Source: BRH-c25 sp029553855
GTDB taxonomy: Bacteria > Bacillota > Clostridia > Lutisporales > Lutisporaceae
NCBI GenBank assembly: GCA_035375865.1
Contig: DAOSQO010000006.1
Coordinates: forward strand, 1-28,987
Reading direction: 5' to 3'
DNA length: 28,987 nucleotides
Of this stretch, positions 16,321 to 23,370 are shown one piece after another. The notes under the pieces were generated by a model. It saw only the letters and a program-made list of their open reading frames with translations, did no database searches and was not told the origin of the DNA. The translations under genes and the position numbers were made by a program. Every line of letters starts with the position of its first letter. The stretch's first letter is position 1.

Positions 16321-17199
16321 TTACGGCACGAATACCTTCAAAAAATGCTTCTTAACCTCTATATCCAGTGGAAAATCCGGCCCCCGCTCCCCGTCAATAT
16401 CTGTTTCACAGTATCCATCGCATGTCAGAGTCAGCTTGTCAATCTGGAAATGATATAGATTCGGGTCTCCGATATGCTCTCCCCTCAATATCTTCAAAAA
16501 CAAAGCAAGGATATTGGAAATATTGGTGTTTTTAATCGCTATGACATCCATAAGCCCATCGTCTATTTTTGCATTAGGAACAAGTTTGTTGAAGCCTCCT
16601 GCAGAGCTGCCGTTCAGTATCAGAAACAGCAGAAAATTGTCTTCAATCACGTTATCTCCATATTGCAGCCTCATCTTAAACGGAGTAAATCTTGGTATTC
16701 CCTCTATGCTTTTCATATAGTAAGCCAATTTCCCGAGAGCGTTTTTCATATTTGTGTCCGTCTTATACGGCACATCTGTCAGCAATCCTGCACTGCATAC
16801 ATTTAAAAAGTAGCTTTCATTGACTTTTCCTATATCAACCCTTCTTATTCTTCCCTTTTTTATTATGTCACAGCAGGCTTCTATGTCTTTTGGCATGTTA
16901 AGGTGTGCGGCAAAATCGTTGGCAGTACCGAAAGGAAATATTCCGATCGGCAGGCTAAGCCTCATGGATGCCATTATATTTATGACGCTGCTTAATGTAC
17001 CATCACCACCGGAAATACAAATAGCCTCATAGTCTTCGTGAATGTCAAAAAACGCCTTTTCCAGTGAATTGATATCGTCACTTCTGAAGGGAACCATCGA
17101 ATAGCCGGATTTTTGCAGTTTTTCAATAAGATAATCCAGTTTGTTTTTTACAGTACCGTCCCCGGAAAATGGATTATAAATAAATTTCAGCTTTCTCAC
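16321..17199 (-). CDS. YegS/DagK-like lipid kinase
   Basis: A 292-residue diacylglycerol-kinase-catalytic-domain protein. Motifs in order are NPFSGDG (9-15), GGDGTLSSVIN (64-74, nucleotide loop), PFGTANDFA (89-97) and a late NAKIDDGLMDVI segment typical of the C-terminal domain. Family members phosphorylate lipids such as diacylglycerol or phosphatidylglycerol at the membrane; the exact substrate is not visible. The start is GTG 17199, preceded by GCGGGGTGAG; an overlapping ATG at 17201 is out of frame. It appears to stand alone between the tRNA region and the convergent GNAT gene. Confidence 0.9.
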   Translation of the reverse strand: MRKLKFIYNPFSGDGTVKNKLDYLIEKLQKSGYSMVPFRSDDINSLEKAFFDIHEDYEAICISGGDGTLSSVINIMASMRLSLPIGIFPFGTANDFAAHLNMPKDIEACCDIIKKGRIRRVDIGKVNESYFLNVCSAGLLTDVPYKTDTNMKNALGKLAYYMKSIEGIPRFTPFKMRLQYGDNVIEDNFLLFLILNGSSAGGFNKLVPNAKIDDGLMDVIAIKNTNISNILALFLKILRGEHIGDPNLYHFQIDKLTLTCDGYCETDIDGERGPDFPLDIEVKKHFLKVFVP

Positions 17200-17299
17200 A
17201 TTCTCACCCCGCTATACATTATTATAGCATTTATTTATTTTCATTCTTATAAATATAAAGAATATTTTCAGGGAAAATTAAATGTATTGAGATGAAACA

Positions 17300-17369
17300 A
17301 AACAAAAAACCGATGCCTATGATTAACACCGGTTACATCTTTCAGATGGCGGAGAAGGAGGGATTCGAA
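17300..17369 (-). repeat. Duplicated 3' end of tRNA-Ser(GCU) with terminator (copy A)
   Basis: These 70 bp are identical to 17495-17549 joined to 17650-17664. On the minus strand the block holds part of the T-loop and the 3' T-stem, the acceptor 3' strand and CCA of tRNA-Ser(GCU), then the terminator hairpin and its U tract. After position 17369 the sequence departs from a tRNA (GAAGCC instead of GAACCC), so copy A is not a gene. The 125 bp between copies (17370-17494) hold a short reading frame. The rest of 17200-17300, before the lipid kinase, is AT-rich with no gene that I can see. The block could be a relic of an attachment site or one unit of a 195-bp tandem repeat. Confidence 0.8.
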
Positions 17370-17475
17370 GCCGGGTGGCCGGCAGCCATACTTTATCAGT
17401 GAATTTCGCTGCTGTCAGAGTATTGGCTATTATAAACTCATAGCAGCTCAACGGCCATTCTTTGAGGGTTCTCAT
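17323..17475 (-). CDS. 50-codon reading frame in the 195-bp tRNA-associated repeat (doubtful gene)
   Basis: ATG at 17475 has AAGGAGGGC directly upstream and opens a frame whose first 34 residues have protein-like composition (it begins MRTLKEWPLSCYEFIIANT). The last 16 residues are encoded by the antisense-free copy of the tRNA-Ser 3' end and its terminator, which is unlikely for a functional protein. It may be the remnant of a gene end brought in by integration, or a chance frame. No homologous family is recognised. Confidence 0.2.
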   Translation of the reverse strand: MRTLKEWPLSCYEFIIANTLTAAKFTDKVWLPATRLRIPPSPPSERCNRC

Positions 17476-17498
17476 GCCCTCCTTCTTCAAATGTAAAC

Positions 17499-17529
17499 AA
17501 AAAACCGATGCCTATGATTAACACCGGTT
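17499..17529 (-). terminator. Intrinsic terminator of the tRNA-Ser unit
   Basis: On the minus strand AACCGGTG and CATCGGTT pair over 8 bp (one G-U) around an AT-rich loop and run into six T residues. It begins 13 nt past the CCA end of tRNA-Ser(GCU). An identical hairpin lies in copy A at 17304-17334. Confidence 0.85.
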
Positions 17530-17541
17530 ACATCTTTCAGA

Positions 17542-17734
17542 TGGCGGAGNNNNNNNNNNNNNNNNNNNNNNNNNNNNNNNNNNNNNNNNNNNNNNNNNNN
17601 NNNNNNNNNNNNNNNNNNNNNNNNNNNNNNNNNNNNNNNNNNNNNNNNNAAGGAGGGATTCGAACCCTCGCGCCAGTTTCCCGACCTACGCCCTTAGCAG
17701 GGGCGCCTCTTCGACCAAACTTGAGTACTTCTCC
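17542..17734 (-). tRNA. tRNA-Ser(GCU), interrupted by the N gap
   Basis: With the N run removed, 93 nt remain, the right length for a tRNA with a long variable arm. The acceptor stem is GGAGAAG with CTTCTCC, discriminator G, encoded CCA. The T-arm is GAGGG-TTCGAAT-CCCTC. The anticodon loop CTGCTAA gives anticodon GCU. It follows tRNA-Ser(UGA) by 35 nt on the same strand, shares its promoter and is followed by a terminator. Confidence 0.93.
17550..17649. other. Assembly gap of 100 N
   Basis: Exactly 100 undetermined bases, the usual placeholder for a gap of unknown size. The flanks GGAG and AAGGAGGG rejoin into a perfect tRNA acceptor stem, so zero missing bases or a whole number of 195-bp repeat units would both fit. 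Confidence 0.97.
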
Positions 17735-17769
17735 TTGGACTACTTAATAAAAATTTTTATTAATTTACA

Positions 17770-17857
17770 TGGAGGAGAGAGAGGGATTCGAACCCTCGGA
17801 CGCTTTCACGCCTCTGGTTTTCAAGACCAGCTCCATAAACCGCTCGAACATCTCTCC
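17770..17857 (-). tRNA. tRNA-Ser(UGA)
   Basis: 88 nt with acceptor stem GGAGAGA/TCTCTCC, anticodon stem-loop CTGGT-CTTGAAA-ACCAG (anticodon UGA), a long variable arm GGCGTGAAAGCGTCC, T-arm GAGGG-TTCGAAT-CCCTC and encoded CCA. The base before CCA reads T, an unusual discriminator for bacterial tRNA-Ser, which normally has G. The gene starts 10 nt or so after the predicted transcription start. Confidence 0.96.
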
Positions 17858-17873
17858 CCGAGTGACAATATAC

Positions 17874-17902
17874 ATTATAACAATATTGCTTTTTGGTGTC
17901 AA
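17874..17902 (-). promoter_or_regulatory. Consensus promoter of the tRNA-Ser unit
   Basis: A perfect TTGACA (17897-17902), 17-bp spacer and perfect TATAAT (17874-17879) on the minus strand, 16 nt before tRNA-Ser(UGA). This is the strongest promoter match in the window, as expected for a stable-RNA unit. Confidence 0.95.
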
Positions 17903-17956
17903 TAAACAAATATTGTGATATGTGATATAGTACTAAGTTACTCAATTGACAAAGTA

Positions 17957-17989
17957 AATGCAACTTGCCGAATGAAAGGTAGTTGCATT
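17957..17989 (-). terminator. Hairpin downstream of the aminotransferase gene, weak terminator candidate
   Basis: AATGCAACT and AGTTGCATT form a 9-bp stem with a 15-base loop about 40 nt past the aminotransferase stop. The tail TTTACTTT is only loosely U-rich. It may end the two-gene kinase-aminotransferase transcript. Confidence 0.35.
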
Positions 17990-18031
17990 AAATATTGCAA
18001 AGCGATGAATTCCCTTAATCTTTCATGTTTG

Positions 18032-19126
18032 TTAACTTTTCTCTATATTCCGTTTCAGCACCTCAAGGAATTTCCAGCAGTCATCCGGATAAATCCTGCC
18101 CATATTGGCAACCTGGAACATACCCATTGCCTCATACTTCCCCTTTCCTGCATAGACGACATGCCCGTCGTCTTCCATGGCTGCCATGAATTCCTTTAGC
18201 TTAACATTTGCCGGCAGGAATACCGAAGTAACGGTGTTGGACATCTGTCCTTCTGGAATCAGGAACTTGAGTCCCATATCCCGCAATCCATCACGTAAGA
18301 TCTTTGCACATTTCTGATAACGGGCAATTCTGTTTTCCAGACCTTCGACCTCGAGTATATGCTCGAGGGCCTTGTTTAAAGCCCAGAACAATGTGACATT
18401 AGGAGTATTCGGGGTCTGATGGCTCTTCTTGGCAATTTCGTAATGCTTTCCAAGATTCAGATAAACATTTTTGCCCTGATCGGCAGAAATAAGCCTGAGC
18501 AATGATTCTCTGGCACAAACATAGGCGCTCCCCGGAAAACCCCCGACACATTTCCCTGCAACGCCGGTGCATATATCAATATTATTATTGACAACATCTA
18601 TGAATTCTCCGCCGGCAGCACTCACACAGTCAACAAAGAATATTTTGTCATATTCCCTGGCCAGCCTTCCTATCTCTCCGACAGGATTTATCATACCTGT
18701 GCTGGTTTCATGAAATACCATGGCAATTACTGAAATATCAGGATTCTCCCTAAGGGCTTCTTCCGCTTTATCGGCAGTAATCATTTCAGCCCAATCATAA
18801 TTCGGTTTAACTTTCGGAATACGGTATTTGTCGATGATTTCTTCCAGCCTTTCTCCAAATACCCCATTGGATAAAAGTAATACTTTGTCCTTATCCTGAA
18901 ACATTGAAGACAAGCATGTTTCATTGGCAGATGTACCTGAACCTGAAATAATCAGCGAATAGTAATTTTCGTCAGCTTGAAACAACTTCAGTATTTTTTG
19001 TTGGGTGTCCTGAAACATTGCTTCAAATTCATAGCCGCGATGGCATATATCATAGTGCAGCAATGAATAACGAACACAATCCTCCACCATAACAGGACCA
19101 GGGCTAAACAACATTGGTAATCGCAT
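18032..19126 (-). CDS. PLP-dependent class V aminotransferase, PhnW/AGXT-like
   Basis: A 364-residue fold-type I aminotransferase. Visible features are SPGPVMV at the N-terminus, SGSGTSANE (61-69, phosphate loop), HETSTG (139-144), the pyridine-binding Asp166 in FVDCVSA and Schiff-base Lys192 in GKCVGGFPG, which resembles the NKCIQGVPG of 2-aminoethylphosphonate transaminases. The C-terminal segment FQVANMG (337-343) corresponds to FRIGNIG in PhnW and FRIG-type motifs in alanine-glyoxylate aminotransferases, so the carboxylate-contacting Arg is Gln338. The amino donor or acceptor may therefore differ. It is the second gene of a unit, 21 nt after the FGGY kinase, with an AGGAGG site. Calling it phnW would go beyond the evidence. 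Confidence 0.85.
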   Translation of the reverse strand: MRLPMLFSPGPVMVEDCVRYSLLHYDICHRGYEFEAMFQDTQQKILKLFQADENYYSLIISGSGTSANETCLSSMFQDKDKVLLLSNGVFGERLEEIIDKYRIPKVKPNYDWAEMITADKAEEALRENPDISVIAMVFHETSTGMINPVGEIGRLAREYDKIFFVDCVSAAGGEFIDVVNNNIDICTGVAGKCVGGFPGSAYVCARESLLRLISADQGKNVYLNLGKHYEIAKKSHQTPNTPNVTLFWALNKALEHILEVEGLENRIARYQKCAKILRDGLRDMGLKFLIPEGQMSNTVTSVFLPANVKLKEFMAAMEDDGHVVYAGKGKYEAMGMFQVANMGRIYPDDCWKFLEVLKRNIEKS

Positions 19127-19147
19127 TTGTAATTCCTCCTGTTAATA

Positions 19148-20656
19148 TTAATAGAAATTTGCCCAGTTTAATGAGCGGTTTACTGCCCTTTTCCAATTTG
19201 ACAGCAATTTATCGCTTTTCTCCGAATCCATTTGAGGATAAAAACAATGCTTCGATAGATGCCTGCTCTGAATCTGATCAGTATCATCCCAAACACCTGC
19301 AGACAAGCCGGCAAACAATGCAGCACCCATGGCAGTTGCTTCAATATTAGATGGCTTCTCAACCGGAATTCCCAAAATATCTGCCTGAAACTGCATAAGA
19401 AAATTACTGCGGCTGATTCCTCCATCCACCTTAAGGATTCCAGGCTTATATTCGCAGCTATCCACCATAACGTCCAATACCATCTTTACCTGATAAGCAA
19501 TTGATTCCAGAGCAGCACGAATAATATGCTCTTTTGAAGTTTTCGCAGTAATACCGACGATTGTTCCCCTTGCACTGGAATCCCAAATGGGAGCAGCCAA
19601 TCCGGAAAAAGCAGGTACGAAGCAGACACCATCTGTATCAGGAACACCCTCAGCAAGACTGTCAGCTTCGCTGTAATCGGAAATCAGTTCAAGGTTGTCA
19701 CGGAGCCATTGAAGAACTGTGCCAGCTACATATATACCTCCCTCCAGTACATAGCATACTTTGTCCTTAATCTGCCATCCGACTGAAGTTAGAATACCCT
19801 GCTCATTTATTAACGGCTTTTCTCCAATGTTCATAAGCAAGAAACATCCTGTGCCGTAGGTGCATTTCATCATCCCTTCCGAAATACAACTCTGACCAAA
19901 CAGAGCCCCCTGCTGATCAACAACAGATCCGGTAATAGGTATATTCAAACCAAAGAATACAAAGGGATCGGTATTGCCAAAATAACCGCTGGTAGGCAGG
20001 ATTGAAGGCAAAATATCCCGGGTAAGTCCAAAAGTCGATAACAACTCGTCATCCCAATCCAAGGTATGGATATTGTATAACATTGTACGGGATGCTGTTG
20101 AAGGATCTGTATAGAAACTCTTGCCGCCGGTCAGTTTCCAGATTATCCAGCTGTCCAGTGTGCCTGCCAGTATTTCTCCTCTCTCCATAGCCTGACGTAC
20201 CCCTTCCACATTGTCGATAATCCATTTGATCTTGGAAGCAGAAAAGTATGCATCAAGCGTTAACCCGGTTTTCCGGTGAACGGACTCGGTTAAGGACGGT
20301 ATGGCTTTTAAATTCTCAATCTCTTTAGTGGTGCGGCGGCACTGCCATACAATTGCATTGTATACCGGTTTTCCGGTAATTCTATTCCAGGCAACAACCG
20401 TTTCTCCTTGATTTGAAAGGCCGATTCCTCTAATCTCTATTGAAGTAATATTCAGTTTTGCAGCTTCTTCCAAAACATTGCCGGATACTTTAAGGCAGTT
20501 GTTAAAAATCTCTTCCGGGTTATGCTCAACCCATCCGGCTTGCGGATAAATTTGCTCATGCTCCATGTAGCTCATGCAGACTGTATCCAGGTTCTCATCG
20601 AATAAAATGGCACGGGTACCGGTTGTTCCTTGGTCAATTGACAATATATACTTCAT
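19148..20656 (-). CDS. FGGY-family carbohydrate/polyol kinase, glycerol-kinase-like
   Basis: A 502-residue kinase with the two-domain FGGY layout. Motifs are DQGTTGTRA (8-16), GLSNQGETVVAW near 79-90, DAYFSASK, GSVVDQQGALFGQ, YGTGCFLLMNIG and DGGISRSNF. In E. coli GlpK the glycerol contacts are Arg83, Glu84, Tyr135, Asp245 and Gln246; here the equivalents are Gly84, Glu85, a Tyr in DAYFS, and Asp/Gln in VVDQQ. Loss of the Arg suggests a substrate other than glycerol, perhaps another short polyol or hydroxy compound. It is first in a unit with the aminotransferase, behind its own promoter (20828-20856) and an attenuator-like leader (20714-20786). Confidence 0.88.
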   Translation of the reverse strand: MKYILSIDQGTTGTRAILFDENLDTVCMSYMEHEQIYPQAGWVEHNPEEIFNNCLKVSGNVLEEAAKLNITSIEIRGIGLSNQGETVVAWNRITGKPVYNAIVWQCRRTTKEIENLKAIPSLTESVHRKTGLTLDAYFSASKIKWIIDNVEGVRQAMERGEILAGTLDSWIIWKLTGGKSFYTDPSTASRTMLYNIHTLDWDDELLSTFGLTRDILPSILPTSGYFGNTDPFVFFGLNIPITGSVVDQQGALFGQSCISEGMMKCTYGTGCFLLMNIGEKPLINEQGILTSVGWQIKDKVCYVLEGGIYVAGTVLQWLRDNLELISDYSEADSLAEGVPDTDGVCFVPAFSGLAAPIWDSSARGTIVGITAKTSKEHIIRAALESIAYQVKMVLDVMVDSCEYKPGILKVDGGISRSNFLMQFQADILGIPVEKPSNIEATAMGAALFAGLSAGVWDDTDQIQSRHLSKHCFYPQMDSEKSDKLLSNWKRAVNRSLNWANFY

Positions 20657-20713
20657 AGCCTCTCTCCATCTCGTAAATAATCACTTCAGCATATCTTAAC
20701 CTTTATATGTACA

Positions 20714-20786
20714 TAAAAAGGCCCGGATGCAGAATAAATCTGCAGCCAGGCCTTATTGCCCGTAATGTGTACCCTATTGTACACAT
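20714..20786 (-). promoter_or_regulatory. Leader attenuator element, copy 1 (before FGGY kinase)
   Basis: Read on the minus strand, hairpin P1 (ATGTGTAC, loop AATAGG, GTACACAT; 20765-20786) is followed by a linker containing ACGGGCAATA. A long hairpin follows (20718-20754) whose arms begin AAGGCCTGG and end CCGGGCCTT around a TTTAT loop, and it runs into a T tract. The second hairpin is a classic intrinsic terminator about 60 nt before the kinase start codon. 65 of 70 positions match copy 2 at 28790-28859, and flanking sequence is not conserved. The P1 loop AAUA could pair with UAUU in the terminator loop. Read-through from the alcohol dehydrogenase gene would also meet it. It may be a riboswitch or a protein-dependent attenuator; the ligand is unknown. 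Confidence 0.8.
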
Positions 20787-20827
20787 ATAACAAAACTCTT
20801 TAGATAACATATACATTTGCTACTGCT

Positions 20828-20856
20828 ATAATATCATAGCTCTTTATGAGATACAA
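20828..20856 (-). promoter_or_regulatory. Promoter for the kinase-aminotransferase unit
   Basis: On the minus strand TTGTAT (20851-20856), 17 bp, then TGA-TATTAT (-10 at 20828-20833), an extended -10. It lies between the alcohol dehydrogenase stop codon and the leader element, giving a 5' leader of about 165 nt. Spacing to the element matches that of the promoter at 28897-28925. Confidence 0.7.
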
Positions 20857-20878
20857 GACATACTAAGTAAGTTGACTT

Positions 20879-22039
20879 TTATCTTATAAGTGATTTACTG
20901 ATAATCTCCGTGCACTCATCTAAAGGCATTGGATAAATATCACAATCATGCAGAACTTGCGTAACATCATAGGAATTCTTCGCATATTCCTCTGCCTTGG
21001 TCGGATCCAGGCCATATTCCCCAATATCAATATTGCCTGCACCTGTTTCTCTAAGAAGATCCTCCAAGAAATCAATAAATTCAGATGCTTCAGCTCTTCT
21101 CCCTACTGCTGCAGCCATTTGAGCCAATTTGTCAGGAATAAAACGTGCATAATATTTAAAGCATTCTACGCATACCAAGCTCAACGCGGCACCATGAGGA
21201 AGGCTTGGGTGCATTGCGCTTAAGGAATGGCCAATTGCATGTTCGGAAGTACATCCTGCTGTTGATTCCACCATACCTGCATAAATATTTGCGAGACACA
21301 TTCCCTCTCTTGCTTCCATATTGTTGCCGTCCTCTACAGCTGCAATAAGGTGCTTTGCAACCAAACTTATACTCTGCAATGCGTACATATCGCTGAATGG
21401 AGTCGCACAGTTACAAATATAACCTTCTGCGGAGTGGAATAATACGTCCATACCTTGGAAAGCAGTTAATGATTTAGGCACGCTTGTCTGCAAGCATGGA
21501 TCAACAACAGTAATTGCAGGAAATACTTGATCGCTGCTAAGGTCAATCTTTTCGAAAGTCTCTTCTTTGGTTATGACAGCAAAGGGGTTGACTTCGGAAC
21601 CGGTTCCTGATGTTGTAGAGATCACAATGATTGGCAATGCCCCCTTACTTACAGGTTTAAGTTTCCCAGTGATTCCACCCATGTAGTCCCAGACGTTCCC
21701 TCCGTTTCTAATTACTACAGCTGTTGCCTTTGCTGTATCAATGCAAGAGCCTCCGCCCAAGCCAACAGTAAAATCTACTCCTTCCCTGATTCCAAGTTCT
21801 ACTGCTGCCATTACTCCTTTGCTTGTAGGATTCGGTTGAACCTGATCAAAAACCACACTATCAACATGGTTCTTTTTGAAAAGTTCAATAACACGATCCA
21901 AGTATCCTAATTTCTTCATAGAGCCGCCGCCGGTGATGCAAATCAAAGCTTTTTTACCCGGCAACTTGATGGTTCCTAGCTCATCCAGTTTCCCTTGACC
22001 GAATAAAATTTTTGTAGGTATATGATAGTTAAATTCCAT
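20879..22039 (-). CDS. Iron-containing alcohol dehydrogenase (copy 1)
   Basis: A 386-residue group III (Fe-dependent) alcohol dehydrogenase. The NAD-binding domain shows GGGS (95-98). Metal ligands correspond to D198 and H202 in GMDVLFHSAE, H267 in EHAIGH and H282 in LPHG; the further conserved His (H271) is also present. Such enzymes interconvert alcohols and aldehydes with NAD(P)H. It is the last gene of the transporter unit, 87 nt downstream of a clear paralogue (both share FG-GKL-EL and IKLPGKKALICIT near the N-terminus). The start ATG at 22039 has GAGGGGGGAG upstream. The substrate is unknown. Confidence 0.92.
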   Translation of the reverse strand: MEFNYHIPTKILFGQGKLDELGTIKLPGKKALICITGGGSMKKLGYLDRVIELFKKNHVDSVVFDQVQPNPTSKGVMAAVELGIREGVDFTVGLGGGSCIDTAKATAVVIRNGGNVWDYMGGITGKLKPVSKGALPIIVISTTSGTGSEVNPFAVITKEETFEKIDLSSDQVFPAITVVDPCLQTSVPKSLTAFQGMDVLFHSAEGYICNCATPFSDMYALQSISLVAKHLIAAVEDGNNMEAREGMCLANIYAGMVESTAGCTSEHAIGHSLSAMHPSLPHGAALSLVCVECFKYYARFIPDKLAQMAAAVGRRAEASEFIDFLEDLLRETGAGNIDIGEYGLDPTKAEEYAKNSYDVTQVLHDCDIYPMPLDECTEIISKSLIR

Positions 22040-22126
22040 CGCTGCTCCCCCCTCAATTGTTTGCTATTAAGAACATTTTCAAGAACATTGCAGCCTGTAC
22101 ACAAAAATTCTAATTGTAACTGCTAT

Positions 22127-23290
22127 TTAACAATATGACTTCTGTAATATCTTGATAATATCATCAATGGATAATTCATAGCGATCAAATCCAAAACCGA
22201 TGCCCTTAGAAATCCTTGCAATCTCCGGAATATCCCCCTTGGGGATGCCAAATCCGCTCATAGGCAAATGGCGCATTTCTGTCTCATTCAGCAAGCCAAT
22301 AAGTGCATCAAGAAAGCACTTCCCTGTTCCGTCCTGCTTTGAAGACTCATCCATAGCCTTGCCGAGCGTATCGAACATCCCTGGTAAAAACCCAACAACC
22401 TTCTTATAATACTCCTCTGCTAAAACTATAAGGCTGGCGCCATGAGCCAAGTTCGGATACAAACCACTCATGCACTGACCAATGATATGTGGGGAAGTTG
22501 TTGCAGATAGGGATTGCGCAAAACCGCAAAGCACGTTGGCAGCATAGCTCATCTGTATTCTGGCTTCAAGATTTCCGCCGTCCTTGGCAACGACCGGAAG
22601 CCATTTGCTTACAATACTTACTGCTTCCAGGCAATAGAGGTTCGTCAACTCTACCGCACAGTTTGCAATGTAGCATTCAATAGCATGAAACAGGGCATCA
22701 AAACCCTGATATAGTGTGAGTGTCCGGGGAAGCGTAAGCATTAATTCGGGATCAATGATTGATACTTTGGGAAATACTGCTTCTGTACCGAAATCCAGTT
22801 TCTCATTAGTTCGCTCGTTCGTTATCACGCACCATGGATCACATTCAGTTCCCGTTCCGGCAGTTGTTGTAATTGTCACAACAGGAAACGCACCTTCTAC
22901 GGCCTTGCCTCCGCCTGTACCGGCTGATGCATATTCCCAGAGATCCCCCGGATTCTTCATCATAATCGCCGCCGCCTTAGCAGTATCAATACTGCTGCCA
23001 CCGCCGAGACCAATAAAAAAATCACAACCTTTATCTTTAGCCTCAACCGAGGCTTCCATAACACCTTTGCGCGTAGGATTAGGCGTTACCCTGTCAAAAA
23101 TAAAATATTCTATATCTATCTTATCGAGCAAAGCAGTCACTCGATCCAGAATGCCCAGCTTTCGCATAAGCTGATCTTCAGTTATGCAAATCAAAGCTTT
23201 TTTACCGGGTAACTTAATATTAGTCAGTTCATTAAGTTTCCCCGGCCCAAACACTACCCTTGTTGGTATATAGCTTTCAAATGAAAACAT
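22127..23290 (-). CDS. Iron-containing alcohol dehydrogenase (copy 2)
   Basis: A 387-residue paralogue of the gene at 20879. The NAD domain has GGGS (96-99). Metal ligands are D198 and H202 in GFDALFHAIE, H268 in SPHIIGQ and H283 in LAHG. The conserved non-ligand active-site His found in copy 1 and in FucO is Gln272 here, suggesting different catalysis or substrate range. It lies 80 nt downstream of the TRAP large membrane subunit. The start ATG at 23290 has GAAAGGGTGA upstream. A role in reducing an aldehyde released by the pathway, or oxidising an imported alcohol, is an inference from context. Confidence 0.92.
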   Translation of the reverse strand: MFSFESYIPTRVVFGPGKLNELTNIKLPGKKALICITEDQLMRKLGILDRVTALLDKIDIEYFIFDRVTPNPTRKGVMEASVEAKDKGCDFFIGLGGGSSIDTAKAAAIMMKNPGDLWEYASAGTGGGKAVEGAFPVVTITTTAGTGTECDPWCVITNERTNEKLDFGTEAVFPKVSIIDPELMLTLPRTLTLYQGFDALFHAIECYIANCAVELTNLYCLEAVSIVSKWLPVVAKDGGNLEARIQMSYAANVLCGFAQSLSATTSPHIIGQCMSGLYPNLAHGASLIVLAEEYYKKVVGFLPGMFDTLGKAMDESSKQDGTGKCFLDALIGLLNETEMRHLPMSGFGIPKGDIPEIARISKGIGFGFDRYELSIDDIIKILQKSYC

Positions 23291-23370
23291 AATATCACCC
23301 TTTCAATTTAAATTCCATTCTTATGCAAGCTCCCCAAGATATATTCGATCTCAGTCTAAAAGCAATTTAT

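Larger units (their letters stand above)
17495..17664 (-). repeat. tRNA-Ser 3' end plus terminator (copy B, interrupted by assembly gap)
   Basis: This is the second copy of the 70-bp block, displaced 195 bp from copy A, and it belongs to the intact tRNA-Ser(GCU). The N run splits it after 55 bp. The break inside an exact repeat suggests that the assembler could not count repeat units, so more 195-bp units may be missing here. Confidence 0.75.

Noticed and set aside
17508..17747. Open frame across the N run
   Set aside because: It consists of undetermined codons plus tRNA and repeat sequence read on the opposite strand.
18032..19126. Assignment as 2-aminoethylphosphonate transaminase (phnW)
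   Set aside because: The carboxylate/substrate Arg motif is altered and no phosphonatase or C-P lyase gene is nearby; only the wider family is supported.
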